From contig CM029617.1 of NCBI GenBank assembly GCA_017311315.1, positions 476,681 through 540,680 of the forward strand: a stretch of 64,000 nt of DNA, in the 5' to 3' direction. Each line of letters opens with the position of its first letter. Positions within the stretch are counted from its first letter, which is position 1. This document shows, one piece after another, positions 46,749 to 58,469 of this stretch. The DNA comes from Dendrocalamus latiflorus. Lineage: Eukaryota; Streptophyta; Magnoliopsida; Poales; Poaceae. Position numbers and translations under genes: made by a program. The notes beneath the pieces were generated by a model that was given only the letters and a program-made list of their open reading frames with translations, made no database searches and had not been told where the DNA came from.

Positions 46749-48289
46749 GTGAGCTCTTCCGTACAGATCCCCACCCTTGTACTCGCCTTGTTTCACGCAA
46801 AATTTCTCGGGATTTACCGGCCGGATCCGGGGATTGGACGCGGCCGTCCGGAGGTATATAGCCATTTCGTCCCTTAGGCTAGCAGCAAGTTTGTTTCTTT
46901 TCTCTTAAGGAAAGCAGCAGCAGGCAAAATCCCTCCTCCTCGGCTTGTGTAAACTAGAGGCTACCGAGTGGTTCTCGCTCATCGCATCTGTCATGCTATT
47001 TTGGCTCCTTGTTAAGGGGGATTTCAGTTGGCGGAGCTACGGTTTAGGTGCCCGCGTCCGGACCTACTAGTTTGTTTAAATTTCGCACGCTTTGGTCGGA
47101 TTTATGCAGCTTTTGCCCCGTGCTTCCTGTTTTGGTTTTTGTTTTGTTTTTGGGTGCGGGTATTTTTGCAGCGTCATGCTTGTGTCAGGTGGTAGTTCTA
47201 TTACTAGTCCCTGAACCGTTGTTCAATTATGAATTTTGTTCGGGGTCGAATTCCGTGGACTGCCTGTGTTTGTTCTTGTTAGCAATTGACTTGAAATTGG
47301 ATGGATCTAAATTGCCAGTTTAGCCTAGAATCTCGACGGAGTTTTGGGTGAAATAATTGAGCCTGTCTTTCCCATGTCCACTTGATATAATTGTGGATTC
47401 TTAGCTGTGTCCAAAATAAAACGAAAAGATGGACTAAAGCCAACTCCTTTCCCTCTTTCCATGCCCAATTGCGCTCAATTTCCAATAGTTAGCGAGCAGC
47501 TTTGTGCTTAGGAATTAGCCTCTGTTGTTCTCAAGTCTAACTTGCCGTTAAAAAATGCATGCCATTACTCAGTTGGTGATACTTTCTGTTGCATAGGAAG
47601 TAGTTAGTCATTTAAACCTGGAAGCTGGAAATCGCGACAACTGACAAATGAGGTAGAATTGACCCTCCGCAGTTACATATGACTTGGATGGTAATAATAT
47701 GAGGCCGATGGAGTGCCACAGGTAACGGAAGCTCGTGGCAACCTTGGCAAGTTTTAAATTACATGTATGTTAACTAGTCCAGATTGATAAGAAATGTGCC
47801 AGAATACTTGTTGAAGCAGAGCTTATGTGTACCATGCAATAAGTGAATGACAGAATTGTTGTCTTGTTACCATGCATTGAGTAATATTAGGCATTTTGCT
47901 CGTGTAAATGTGCTTAAAAGCTTTAGTTTTATGGACCAAATAATGTGTTAAGATGCTTGTTTTTTGTCCTTTGTAACAAAAGCGCATGCTGTATTGGGTT
48001 ATGCTGCACAGCACATGTAAATAGTCCTGGAGATAAAGGGCTGTTGCTATTTGCACTGTTATCCATATATATATTTTTGGCAATGTGCGCACTGTTTCCA
48101 TATGATTCATAGCAATGTTTCAATTATTGTGTTCAACTGACGATACCCACAATACTTCTTATTGACCAAACTACTATGCATATTTCAGGATGTTATATAA
48201 CCTGAATGAATCTTGGTGAACTATCTAACCAGACAATACTCAGTTCAACACTGAAGTAGTTGTGCAGTGACATAAGGGCAAGAGGCACG
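46749..48289 (+). other. Probable 5' UTR intron of the TFIIS-domain gene
   Basis: Runs from donor GTGAGC at 46749 to an acceptor TTTCAG ending at 48188, leaving about 100 nt of leader before the start codon at 48290. No coding or RNA gene is seen inside. The intron model is inferred from signals only. Confidence 0.5.
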
Positions 48290-50998
48290 ATGCTTGAGGA
48301 TTTCTTTACTCTTACTGAGATGAAGGATGGCATCTCAACTGTAGCAAGAATTGGAGAACTGATCCCTGAGATTCAGAAGCTGAAGAATGCTGTTGGACTT
48401 AACACAGCTGACTTGATAAGACAGTGTTCAACGGCTGCAAACACACTGGCATCCACCAAAAACGAAGAGTGTCTTCAGCATTTTGTTCAGCTAAATGGTG
48501 TTGGTTTTCTCAATCAGTGGCTTCAGGATGCTCAAAATTGCAGCAAGGATATCGGCAATTCAGCAGAAGATCTAACAGTTGCTATATTAACTGCACTGGA
48601 GTGTCTTCCTGTTGATAATGCGCAGTCAATTTCTTGTGGAGTTCTGCCTACTGTTCAGCATCTACTTGCTCATGGGAATACCACGATCAACCAAAAGGCA
48701 AGAGTACTTTGTCAGAAATGGAGCAGTGTACCAAACTGCAGTACAGATGGTCAGGACATGGATACAAAAGAGGCATGTCAGGCAGACCAACTTAAACTCC
48801 CTGAAGCTAGCCAGGAGACAGAAATCAATAAACATGATGGAGCAATCGAAGCTGAAATTGCAGAAGATAAATCAAAGGCTGAGGTGATGACTTGCTCGGG
48901 TGTTCCTTTGCCTAATCCCTCCCTGACCGATGATAATACAGATATAATAAAGCAACCACCAGTGCTGACATCCCCAAATTCCTCAGATGGAAATGCCATT
49001 TTAGGAGATGTGAATTCTTCAGTATCATCTCTTGTATCTCATGGTGGTTTAGAAAATGTATCTGACAGTAAGGAGACTTCTGCTACCAACGATGTAGGCT
49101 TGGCCACTAATTGCATGCTCCAATCAAACTCTCTGACCAAGTCTCCAGAACCTAATAAACCAGAAAATCCATTTGTTAGTAGCAAAATGGATGTGGAGGA
49201 CCAAAATGTTTCAGCTAGCTTTGATATCAAGAAAGGTGAGTCCTTTTCAAAAGATATGCCATATTCTGAGAAGAATACAATAGAAGCTTTAAACCATCTT
49301 GCATATGTAAGCCCTGGTTTGCAAGATTCATCAGAGGAAGAAAGTATGGGCAAAGAAGAGAGAGCTACATCATCATCTGATACGGATGGAGAGGGCACTG
49401 GTAATGAATTTAGGTTGAAGAGATGTATGAAGAGCTTTGGGGATTCCTCAAAGGCAGCAGAGACAAAGTTGACTGTGCTAAAGGGAGGTAAATCAACACC
49501 ACTAGCAGAGTATGATGATACTGATGCACTGGAAGTAGCTCGTCTGGTTGCTATTGAGGTAGAGCGGGAAGTCATTGACTACAGAGGACCCTTTTGTGGT
49601 TCTCCTGATATTAATTCCAGACGTGCTGATAGTCCTGACTTGGAAGAGCGTCGTCAGCCTGAACCACCTATCGATGAATCAAATGATAATAAATCCTCCA
49701 CTACAGGTGGTGATTCAGGAAGTTCCTCATCTCTTAAGGAGGATGGCTCAGGCATCACGGATGACAGTGGCCCTTTCAGTAGAAAACATACACGGAACAC
49801 AGAACTGGGAGGCTTAGATCTTAATGGAAATCAGTGCACCAAGGAAATTAATTGTCATACAAAGTCCATTCTTAGTAATTCTATTAATTTATCAACACCT
49901 ATTGCTGTGGCTGCTTCAAGAGCCTCATCTGTGTTTCCAGCTCGACTCCAATTTGAAGGTGAACTGGGATGGAAAGGTTCTGCTGCCACCAGTGCTTTCC
50001 GGCCAGCTTCTCCTCGGCGAACTCCTGAAGGAGAGAAGTCAATGTCAGCTTCTTCACAGAAAACAAGCAACATGTTTGACTTAAATGTAGCTGATGGTGA
50101 CAGTGCTACTGCTGGTGAGCCACTTTCAACAGACATCCTGCCAGCTTCTTCTGTCCTAACCTCCAAGGATACCTCTGCAGCTGTTGGTGTGAGTGGGGGG
50201 CTCGAACTTGACCTTAACTGCCCATGCGGCGACGAGGAAGCTGCAATCACTACAAGTAATGTGCCGTCGTTCTGGAATCGGAAACAACGTCATGGTGATT
50301 GGAGTCAGCCTTCTTCTTCTTCATCTTCAAGGCAACCTGCAGTCAGGAACTTTGACTTGAATGACATGTCACTTGTGGATGGCTTTTCACAAGGTGTAGA
50401 TGAGTCTTCTGTCAAGGCTTCTGGGAGGGATGTGTCAGACCTTTCTGCAGTTACAATTCTGGGTAAGAGAATAGTTCTTGGACAGCAAGAACATTGTCAC
50501 CAAAACCAGCATATCTTTCTGGGGCCAAGTGTGGAATCTAGAGGTCCTGCGAGATCTATGCAGTCTTATGCACATACACCTCCCGATTATAGTGTTGTCA
50601 GCTATCCGTCGCAATCTGCTTTGTCTTTTCCACCACCTTTCTATGCACCAGGGGCTGTTCCTTACATGGTTGATGCAAAGGGTGCTCCAGTTACACCCCC
50701 ATTGTCAGGATTAGGTGTTGGCGTTTCTAATCCACCTTTCAGCGGTAGAGCAATCCCATCCTCTTCTACTGAATTGAGCTATTTTCATCCTGGCATGGAT
50801 TTGAATTACGGACTCTCATCTGAAGGTGCACGTAGGGAAGGGAGGAGCTACTGGCCCGTGTCTTTCCAAGGTCAGACCATCTCCGTTGATGAACGCATGA
50901 GAAACACGTCAAACACGTCGCAGGGTGGCAGTAGCTCTGGGGTGGTATTGAAGCGAAAAGAGCCAGACTCAGGTTGGGATCTGTACTCACGTCGCTAG
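48290..50998 (+). CDS. TFIIS N-terminal domain protein with five DLN motifs, single coding exon
   Basis: An uninterrupted frame of 902 residues. The start is the first ATG (MLEDFFTLTEMKDG); ten in-frame upstream codons lack an ATG. Residues about 25-147 form a TFIIS N-terminal/LEDGF-type helical bundle (IPEIQKLKNAVGLNTADLI, LQHFVQLNGVGFLNQWL, KARVLCQKW), a domain used by transcription elongation and Mediator-associated factors to bind disordered partners. The rest is Ser-rich and disordered, with DLN motifs at about 510, 597, 641, 689 and 837 (LDLN or FDLN), resembling EAR repression motifs. The C-terminus is VVLKRKEPDSGWD. Arabidopsis SUO-type proteins pair the same domain with a BAH domain, but no BAH is visible here. 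A role in transcription is inference from the domain. Confidence 0.88.
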   Translation: MLEDFFTLTEMKDGISTVARIGELIPEIQKLKNAVGLNTADLIRQCSTAANTLASTKNEECLQHFVQLNGVGFLNQWLQDAQNCSKDIGNSAEDLTVAILTALECLPVDNAQSISCGVLPTVQHLLAHGNTTINQKARVLCQKWSSVPNCSTDGQDMDTKEACQADQLKLPEASQETEINKHDGAIEAEIAEDKSKAEVMTCSGVPLPNPSLTDDNTDIIKQPPVLTSPNSSDGNAILGDVNSSVSSLVSHGGLENVSDSKETSATNDVGLATNCMLQSNSLTKSPEPNKPENPFVSSKMDVEDQNVSASFDIKKGESFSKDMPYSEKNTIEALNHLAYVSPGLQDSSEEESMGKEERATSSSDTDGEGTGNEFRLKRCMKSFGDSSKAAETKLTVLKGGKSTPLAEYDDTDALEVARLVAIEVEREVIDYRGPFCGSPDINSRRADSPDLEERRQPEPPIDESNDNKSSTTGGDSGSSSSLKEDGSGITDDSGPFSRKHTRNTELGGLDLNGNQCTKEINCHTKSILSNSINLSTPIAVAASRASSVFPARLQFEGELGWKGSAATSAFRPASPRRTPEGEKSMSASSQKTSNMFDLNVADGDSATAGEPLSTDILPASSVLTSKDTSAAVGVSGGLELDLNCPCGDEEAAITTSNVPSFWNRKQRHGDWSQPSSSSSSRQPAVRNFDLNDMSLVDGFSQGVDESSVKASGRDVSDLSAVTILGKRIVLGQQEHCHQNQHIFLGPSVESRGPARSMQSYAHTPPDYSVVSYPSQSALSFPPPFYAPGAVPYMVDAKGAPVTPPLSGLGVGVSNPPFSGRAIPSSSTELSYFHPGMDLNYGLSSEGARREGRSYWPVSFQGQTISVDERMRNTSNTSQGGSSSGVVLKRKEPDSGWDLYSRR

Positions 50999-52100
50999 GC
51001 ATAAGGTTCATTGCAACTGTAATCGATTTTGTTATTTGTTTATTTGGTTTGTTCAATGTACCGTTTAGCGCGGCACCTTGGGCATTCTGGAGTATTTTTG
51101 CCACCTGAAAATGGGTCCAGTTCTATTAGGTTTGAAGACATACACAGAGAACTGAATAAGGTCAGCTACGAGTAGATTTCAGAGATGTTGACTTGGCATG
51201 GATATTATTGGCAGCTGAAAACCTTGTGTAGATTTGGTTCTTTGTGAGGGTAGCAACTTTTAGTAAACCTATAATCTCTACAAAAAGCTGAATTTATGTA
51301 CATCATTGTAGAACCTATAATTAATAGATGCAATGCTTCCAGTTTATCCTCCTTTCTTCTGGGTTCCTTCGTCAACTGAACTCTCAAGTTCTAAACTGAA
51401 TATATGATTCTTCGGAGTTATTTTAGGCAGTGTATCATGGGGAAATGCTGCAACTTGCTGTTTTAGAGACCTGCCATGCAGTAGTTCTGGGCATGGTGAA
51501 CTACTTCGCAATGGCAACTGAGATACTGAATAGTGCACGATGCCTTTTTTCCTCCTGACGTTTGGTATCCATGAGCAGCAGAGGTAGTAAGGTATATCCG
51601 CCTTGTTTCTCTCGAGTCAAGATGAGTTTGGGGCTGGTCTTCCCATGCTATAGCCAGGTCACGGAACATACCTATTGATTTTGACTCGACATTTTCTTGG
51701 AATATTTTTTTAATTTATGGTTCTTTCAATTTACTAACTATAACCAGTTTGGGTCAACTCTGATCTTGAGCGTTGTGGTTGTCGGGATGGTTCTCACTGA
51801 GGATGTGGTTGGCTTGGCTTCAACACAGGTGTTGTGGGTGCATCTGTGTAACCGTTACAAGCCATCTGGTAATTTCTTGTATTTTGTTATTGTGCGTTAT
51901 CTCACAAAGGTTGGGCGTTGGTGCCGCTGTGTAAGGGTGGAGCAGTGGTTCGGGGGTTTTCTCGGTCTGCGTGAGAAGACCTTCTTAAGCATGATGCCCG
52001 GGGGGTTTCTTCCCCCCCCGGCAGGTCGAGTTTTTTTTTGTTATTGTGCGTTAGGAGCAGTTGTTATAGTTGGGTGGTACCACTGTTGATGAGTTCTATA
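50999..52100. other. TFIIS-domain gene 3' UTR and intergenic DNA
   Basis: About 300 bases of probable 3' UTR, then intergenic DNA. 51690-52100 may be the leader or gag part of the Copia remnant that follows, but I cannot assign a domain to it. Confidence 0.4.
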
Positions 52101-53815
52101 CCCAACTATTCGCGGTGTGGTGTCAGATTGACTTTTTAGGACTGGATGTTTGCCACACTTGTCAGTGCTATCAACGTCAGCAGTCTTACCTGAAGCTTCG
52201 TTGTATCTATGACTGCTTGACACATCTCCAAACTGAGTATGAGTAGACTCGTGCTCAGTTGCTAGCTCACCAGTGTCGTGTCTCTGTTGGAGTCCCTTAT
52301 AGCTGTTCGTACGGAGGAGATTCGCCTTCGTGGTATGGTTCTGTTGTTGTCATCATGTTTCCTTCGGTTTTGGTAGATCCTCCAGTTTCTACATCCACTA
52401 CACTTCCAGCTACTTCTTCACCAATGACGCCTCCACCAGTGACAGCTGTTGTTGGTAAGGGACGTCATTGCACTTATTGCAACAAGAATGGACATATGGA
52501 GTAGTTTTGCTACAGAAAGAAAAAGGATATACGTCGAGGTGGTCGTCATCCAAAGGGCACTAGAGGTTCCTCCTCTCAGAGGAGCTCTGGTTCTTCGGAC
52601 ACTCAAGGAGATTCTTACATTGTTGTGTCGCATGGCTGGTTTTGCACCGTTCGATTCTGTTGCACGGTCTTTTAGTGAGAGACTATCGTCTACTTCTCCT
52701 TCCTTAGGTATATCACCTTGGATTTTTGACTCTAGTGCTTCCTTTCATATGATTTCTGATTTCACTAGTCTCACTTCCATTAATCTTTTAGCCACTCCTA
52801 TCACTGTTCAAACAACAGATGGTATCTCTCTTTCTATCGTAGGATGAGACACTTTTGAATTACTCTTTTCATGTTCATAATGTTTCTCATATTCTCCAAC
52901 TAACCATGCAACTCATATCTGCTGGTAAGCTCATTGATCATGGTTGTCGTATTATTCTCGATTCTGAGTCTTGTTGTGCTCAGGATCGACGCACGGGGAC
53001 TCTGGTTGGTACTAGCCCTTGCCCCCGTGACTCATGGCTTCTCTGGGAGCTTGAATGGCTTCATCTTCCTTCTGCTATCCCTATTAGTCTTGTCGCCTCC
53101 TCTGCTTCTGATGCATCCTTCACTACATCTTTTGTTCAGTGGCACTATCATTTGGAATATCTTTACGAGTTACGTCTGTCTTCTTTAGTTCGTTGTAGTC
53201 ATTTAAGGTTTGTGTCTGGTTATGCTTTTCTAAATTATCAGGGTTGTAAGTTTGGCAAACAACTTCAACTCTTATCATTATAGTGAATCAGTGTCACGAC
53301 GTCCTTTTGATCTTATTCATTCTGATGTATGAATCACGGCTTCTTTCGTTTCGAAAGAGCATCGATGCTATATAACTTTTATTGATGATTTTTCTCGGCA
53401 CAGATGGATATACTTTATGTAATCTTGTAGTGAGGTTATATCCATCTACAAGAATTTTGCCACCATAATCCATACTCAATTTAACTCTCCTATTCATGTT
53501 TTTCGTGTTGATTCCGTTGGGGAGTATTTGTCGGGAGTTCTTCATGGTTTTCTCACCAAGCAGGGCACTCTTTCTCATTTTTTTTGAACCAGTGCTCATG
53601 CCCAGAATGGTGTGGCTGAATGAAAGCATCGTTGTCTTCTTGAGATATCCTGTGCTCTTATGCTTGCTTCTGTTGTTCCACCACACTTCTGAGCTTAGAC
53701 TATTTCTACTGCCACTTTCCTGATAAATATTCAGCCTTCTTCTGCTCTTTATGGTGGGATCCCAGTTGAGCGTCTCTATGACAAGTCTTCTAATTATTCC
53801 AATCTTCGTCTCCTT

Positions 53816-53857
<42 letters not shown>

Positions 53858-55730
53858 ATGTGTTCTTCACCTCATGAGCGTACCAAGCCAACTGCTCAAT
53901 ATGTGGGTTGTATTTTTCTGGGGCTATAACGTTGAGCATAATAGATATCGTTGTTAGGATCCTGTTGGCCAACGGATGTGGATTTCTCGAGAAGTTACTT
54001 TTGATAAGTCTCGTCCTTCTCCTTTCTCCATTTCAACAGCTCTTGTCGAGCCACTTTCTTTCCTAACTTTTCCTGCCACCCCATAGTCATAACTACAACT
54101 TTTGGCTTCTCCGGTGCCTCCTTCATCAACAGTGCCTCCTTCGTCATTGGCATCATCTCTAGAGGTTCCTCCTAGCCTTGTTCCTTCTTATTCTCTCTAC
54201 TATACTCGTCGTCCGCGAGTTGAGTATTCTTCTGATGCGCCATTTTCTTCTAATGGGTCATCTTCTTCAGCTTCTCCTCGATATGCTATTCGTGATCGCT
54301 AGTCTATTCGACCTCCTGAGCACTTTGGTTTTGCTACTACTGCTATTGACGAACTGACTTCTTATCATGATACTGTTGTTCATCAGGAATGACAGCATGT
54401 GATGGCAGAGATTGCTGCCCTTGAGTGTACTAGCATGTGGGATCTTGTCTCTTGTCTTGCACGTTACTCCTATCACGTGCAAGTGAGTTTATAAGGTTAA
54501 AACCCGCTCTGATAAGTCTCTTGAGTGCTACAAGGCTCATCTTGTGGCACGTGGTTTTTAGCAGGAGCATGGTCGTGATTATGATGAGATCTTCACTTTT
54601 GTGGCTTACATGACTACTGTTCATACTCTTCTTGTGTGGCATCTGTTCGAGCATGGTCTATCTCTCAGCTTGATGTCAAGAATACCTTTCTCTATGGTGA
54701 CCTGCATGAGGAGATTTATATATAGCCATCATCGGGGTATTGTGTTCCTGATGGTATGGTTTGTCACCTTTGTTGATCCCTCTATGGCCTTAAACAAACT
54801 TCTCGTGCTTAGTTTGATCGTTTCTCTTCTGTTGTCATTGGGGCTGGTTTCTCTGCCAATGCTCATGATCATATTCTTTTTATTCATACTTCCTCGTGGT
54901 CGGACACTTCTTCTTTTATATGTTGATGATATGATCATTACTGGAGATGATGCTCAGTACATTACTTTTGTCAAGGAGCATCTTAGTGAGCAATTTTTCA
55001 TGTCTAATCTAGGTCCTCTTCGCTACTTTATTGGAATTGAGGTTATTTCTACGTCTGAGGGTTTCTATTTGTCTCAAGAAAAGTATATTCAGTATCTTCT
55101 TGATCATGCCTCTCTTACTGGTCAGCGCACAGCTGAGACTCCCGTGGAGCTTAATGTTCATCTTCAACTAACTGATGTTGAGCCTCTTGCCGACCCTACT
55201 CGCTATCGTCAACTTGTTAGGAGTCTTGTTTATCTTAGTGCCACTCGTTCTGACATTTCGTATTGCATGCATATCTTGAGTCAGTTTCTCTCTACTCCCA
55301 CTCAGTTCCACTGTAGTCATCTTCTTCGTGTTTTATGATATCTTCGTGGAACTATAACTCATTGTCTCTTTTTCCCTCAATCTAGCTCTTTATAGCTCCA
55401 GACATATTCTGATGCCACTTAGGCTAGTAATCATTCTGATCGCCGATCTCTCTCTACCTGTTGTGTTTTTCTTAGTGGTTCTCTCATTGCTTTGAAGACT
55501 AAGGAGCAGACAATAGTTTCTCGTTTAAGTGTTAAAGCTGAGTTACGAGCTATACCTTTGTTAACTGCAGAGATTATTTGACTACGGTTGTTATTTGAGG
55601 ATTTTGGTGTTTCTGTATCGACTTCTTTTTTGTCTGACAGTACAAGTACTATTAGCATTGCTAAAGATCCGGTGAAGCACGAGCTTGCCAAGCATAAAAA
55701 AGCATCGATTTGAAAAGGAGGTCATTGATT
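52100..55730 (+). pseudogene. Decayed Copia retrotransposon, gag to RNase H
   Basis: Order on the plus strand: a CCHC zinc knuckle (52464-52515, CTYCNKNGHME then a stop, then FCYRKKK); a GAG-pre-integrase-like part (about 53100-53280); integrase-like pieces in shifting frames (53300-54000); reverse transcriptase (54480-55340) with LLLLYVDDMIITGDD at about 54910 and LGPLRYFIGIEV; and RNase H (55380-55700) with stops. The order gag, integrase, RT, RNase H is that of Copia. Many stops and frameshifts show it is dead. LTRs were not delimited. The RT motifs are close to those of the Copia remnant at 18380-21390. Confidence 0.85.
53819..53855. repeat. (GT)n microsatellite
   Basis: About 18 uninterrupted GT units inside the decayed Copia element. 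It interrupts the pol region. Confidence 0.95.
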
Positions 55731-56532
55731 TAGCATAATGAATCAATCATGGAACGAAAGCTTAATCATAGATGAAAAATCTTAATCATGGAGCCTAAGC
55801 ACCATGGTGCACCTATCGCTTGGTGCAATCTCTTGCCCTTTTTCTCGCTTGGTACCATGGTGCACCTTAATCATTGATGGAGGGAAGAGCCTTAATCAGT
55901 TTTTATCTCTTCCCTCCATCAATAGTACCACTTGACAGGTGAGAAAAAGGGCAAGAGATTGCAATCGATTGATCTCAGCAATCTGCCTATCGCTAATGGA
56001 GTATCACACCGATTACAGTCTCAAAACTAAAACACAGCTATTAATTAACCCTGTAAACACTGCAGCAAGTTGTCAACAAAAACGGCAAGATACATTGCCA
56101 GTCAGACCTACAAAAACTACAAAGCATCGCTGCATCGGCATCACCGCCGCCGCCACCATGGCAACCTCTTTAAAAGCGCATGTGTCAAGCACCGAGCAAT
56201 AAAGATTAGCAATGCCCAACCAAAATAGCAAGCCAGGAACTGGGTGCAAATGAGACAGCAATCCATGCGTGCTGCTTAAAATGTATAATGTATGTTATGT
56301 TGAAAATCGTTTCTTTCGCATTTAGCAAACTCGGTTACAAAAATACACATGTACAGTGTAAGAGGCATCTTTCCCTTAAAAGAACTTTTGCCTAATAAAA
56401 GGGGTACCTTGTTGAGTTCTTGACTTGTTACTCCAGACCAGGATCAAGATTAAAACCTTTGCAAAATTTACACCAGCGCCAGCTTCAATAATCTTGCTTG
56501 TACCTTGTCAAGGACAGCCGTGGGTATTTGCA
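55731..56532. other. Intergenic DNA and 3' UTR of the unknown minus-strand gene
   Basis: Short inverted stretches around 55790-55960 (a TTAATCAT(A/T)GA... / GGTGCACC motif group, and AAAAAGGGCAAGAGATTGCA answering CAATCTCTTGCCC) suggest a degraded foldback element. Right of about 56300 is probably 3' UTR. No gene is seen. Confidence 0.4.
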
Positions 56533-58469
56533 CTAGATTGATCTCCTTTCGCTCATTTTTCTTTTCTTTTCACTATGGACAACCTCTTCATGCCACCTGC
56601 GTACATGGGCTTGTTTGATGTGGCTGAGGCTTATGGCTGAAATTTTTGAATTTTGGTTGTTCACGAGAGATAATACAGAAAGAGACGGTCGTGTGCGATT
56701 TTGACTGATAAATAAAATCAGTACAATATGTACAACAATTAACTTGTAGACCCTATCTTGAGAAAAATAATCCATTTGAAAATTAGATACTATAGCACAA
56801 AACCAAAATCCGCTTTTAGAAGCCACATCACATCAATCAGGGCCTATAAATACACCATAACTGCATTGCTAACAACATCCAGAGAGGAAAAAAAGTAAAT
56901 TTCTAGGGACAAAGGGAGTAAGTATCAACATAAAACGACATTGTGCGTCATCGGTCCTTGATAAATTAAACTAAATTGCTTGGAACATATTGATCAAACA
57001 TTGAACTCCAGTTATACATATCCGTCTGTAATCCTATGCTTTGAGAAAATGAGAACCAGGGTGATGATCTATTACAACTGAGCAATAAGAAGAGGAGGAA
57101 GACTTACCCATCCTGCATCTGCTTTCGTTGTCTCTTGACACCAATTGGTGTCTGTTGATCTTCGTTGGGCCTGACCACCTCAGAATCACTCCCACTGTTG
57201 GTAAAATCCGCATCCGAATCACTTAATAGTGCAAGTCTATCAAAAAAGTTTGGATCAACAGATGTCTCTTTTAGTCGTTCTTTGAAACTTTCCAGCAAAA
57301 CAATCCCTGGAAGCATAAGAATGTATCAGCAAAGAGATTGCGCCATACATGTGATGGAAGACACTAGGCAAAAGGCTACAATCTTCAGAAAGACAGGGCA
57401 AAATGCTGAGGTCTTCATACACTTGCAGATAGATATAAGACCTCTAATAGTTTTGAGTAAAGTCAGGCCAAAGACCTGAATTGCTACCATTTGTTTGAGT
57501 ATGTTTGGGAATTAGGCAGTGCACACACACAGAGACAAAACATTCGAGTATGCTGCAACTCTGAATATGCAGCTGGAGCGTTGCGCTGAAGTTGGACGAA
57601 GCTAGTTTTGTTGGTTTGAGTGTTCTGTTGTTTGTTGTCTGTAATCGCTCTTAAGCACTCTGTTTTATTTTCCCTCTCTTTTGGCTGCTGCTGTAAGAAC
57701 TGGTGAGGTTATCTACTCCTTTGGAGTAGGGGGCGGGGATTAATGAAACTCTCTCCTTCATCTAGAAAAATGCTGCAACTCTGAATCAGCAAAAATATCC
57801 TATGATATGAATTCAGAATGTTGCTGCAAATCTGTCCCTTGGGCGCACAAATTCAGAATATTGAGGATAACAGAAATAGCTGAGTGTCCTATGATATGAG
57901 CACATAAATCACCAACAAAGCACTAGTTTTACCACCAAAGAGCTAACTAAGATCCACCATGTCATTGCTGATAAAACCGACAATAGCATTACCATTGGGA
58001 ATTAACTAGTGTTAAGCATGAATAGTAATATTTTTTTTGATAGAGCGAGAGAGAAGTAATAATTGATTATTACAGGGAATGGGTTGCTCAGCTCAAGATT
58101 CAGGAGTCAAAAACCCATTATGCCAGCCATGCCAGTTTTTGATGGATGGACGAAAGAGAAGAGAGTTGCGGTGGAGTAATATACCGAGAGCATGCAGCGT
58201 CCGCAGATCAAATTTGTCGGCAAGGCGAGGATGGCCGGCGTTCTTGGCCCGCATCGCGGCCAACTCCTTCAAGCTGATGAGCAAATCCTGCACACCACCA
58301 CCACCACCATTAAACCTCTCAGAAGTCAGAAAGAAGATAGAAGCAGAGAGAAAAGAGGAGGGAGGGGCGTTACGAGCTCGGTTTCGGAGAGGGTCGCGAG
58401 CCACTGTGAGTCTTGCTGCCGGCGGCTGCTCTCTGCGGCTGCCAGAGATGGCTTTTCGCCGGCGTCCAT
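56533..58469 (-). CDS. Small plant protein of unknown function, 4 exons
   Basis: Minus-strand exons 58469-58374, 58287-58185, 57306-57108 and 56596-56533 give 153 residues with GT-AG introns and closing phases. I do not recognise the function. Visible features: a short start MDAGEKPSLAAAES; a compact helical core with DLLISLKELAAMRAKNAGHP and RLADKFDLRTLHALG; a second helix LLESFKERLKETSVDPNFFD; an acidic Asp/Ser stretch (ALLSDSDADF and after); and a basic C-terminus (KRQRKQMQDG, then SEKKRKMSERRSI). No signal peptide or membrane segment. The acidic-then-basic tail suggests a nuclear protein, which is inference. A MITE-like repeat lies in intron 3. The coherent splice structure argues for a real gene. 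Confidence 0.78.
56604..56849. mobile_element. Degenerate MITE in the intron of the unknown gene
   Basis: The left end GGGCTTGTTTGATGTGGCT and the right end (reverse complement AGGCCCTGATTGATGTGATG) are related inverted ends, with inner TGAGGCTTATGGCTG-type sequence. I could not find a clear target duplication, so the superfamily (hAT or Harbinger) is undecided. Confidence 0.5.

Noticed and set aside
48260..48289. Ten extra codons upstream of the TFIIS-domain start
   Set aside because: They contain no ATG and begin at a TTG; the first ATG at 48290 opens the conserved MLEDFFTLTEMKDG start.
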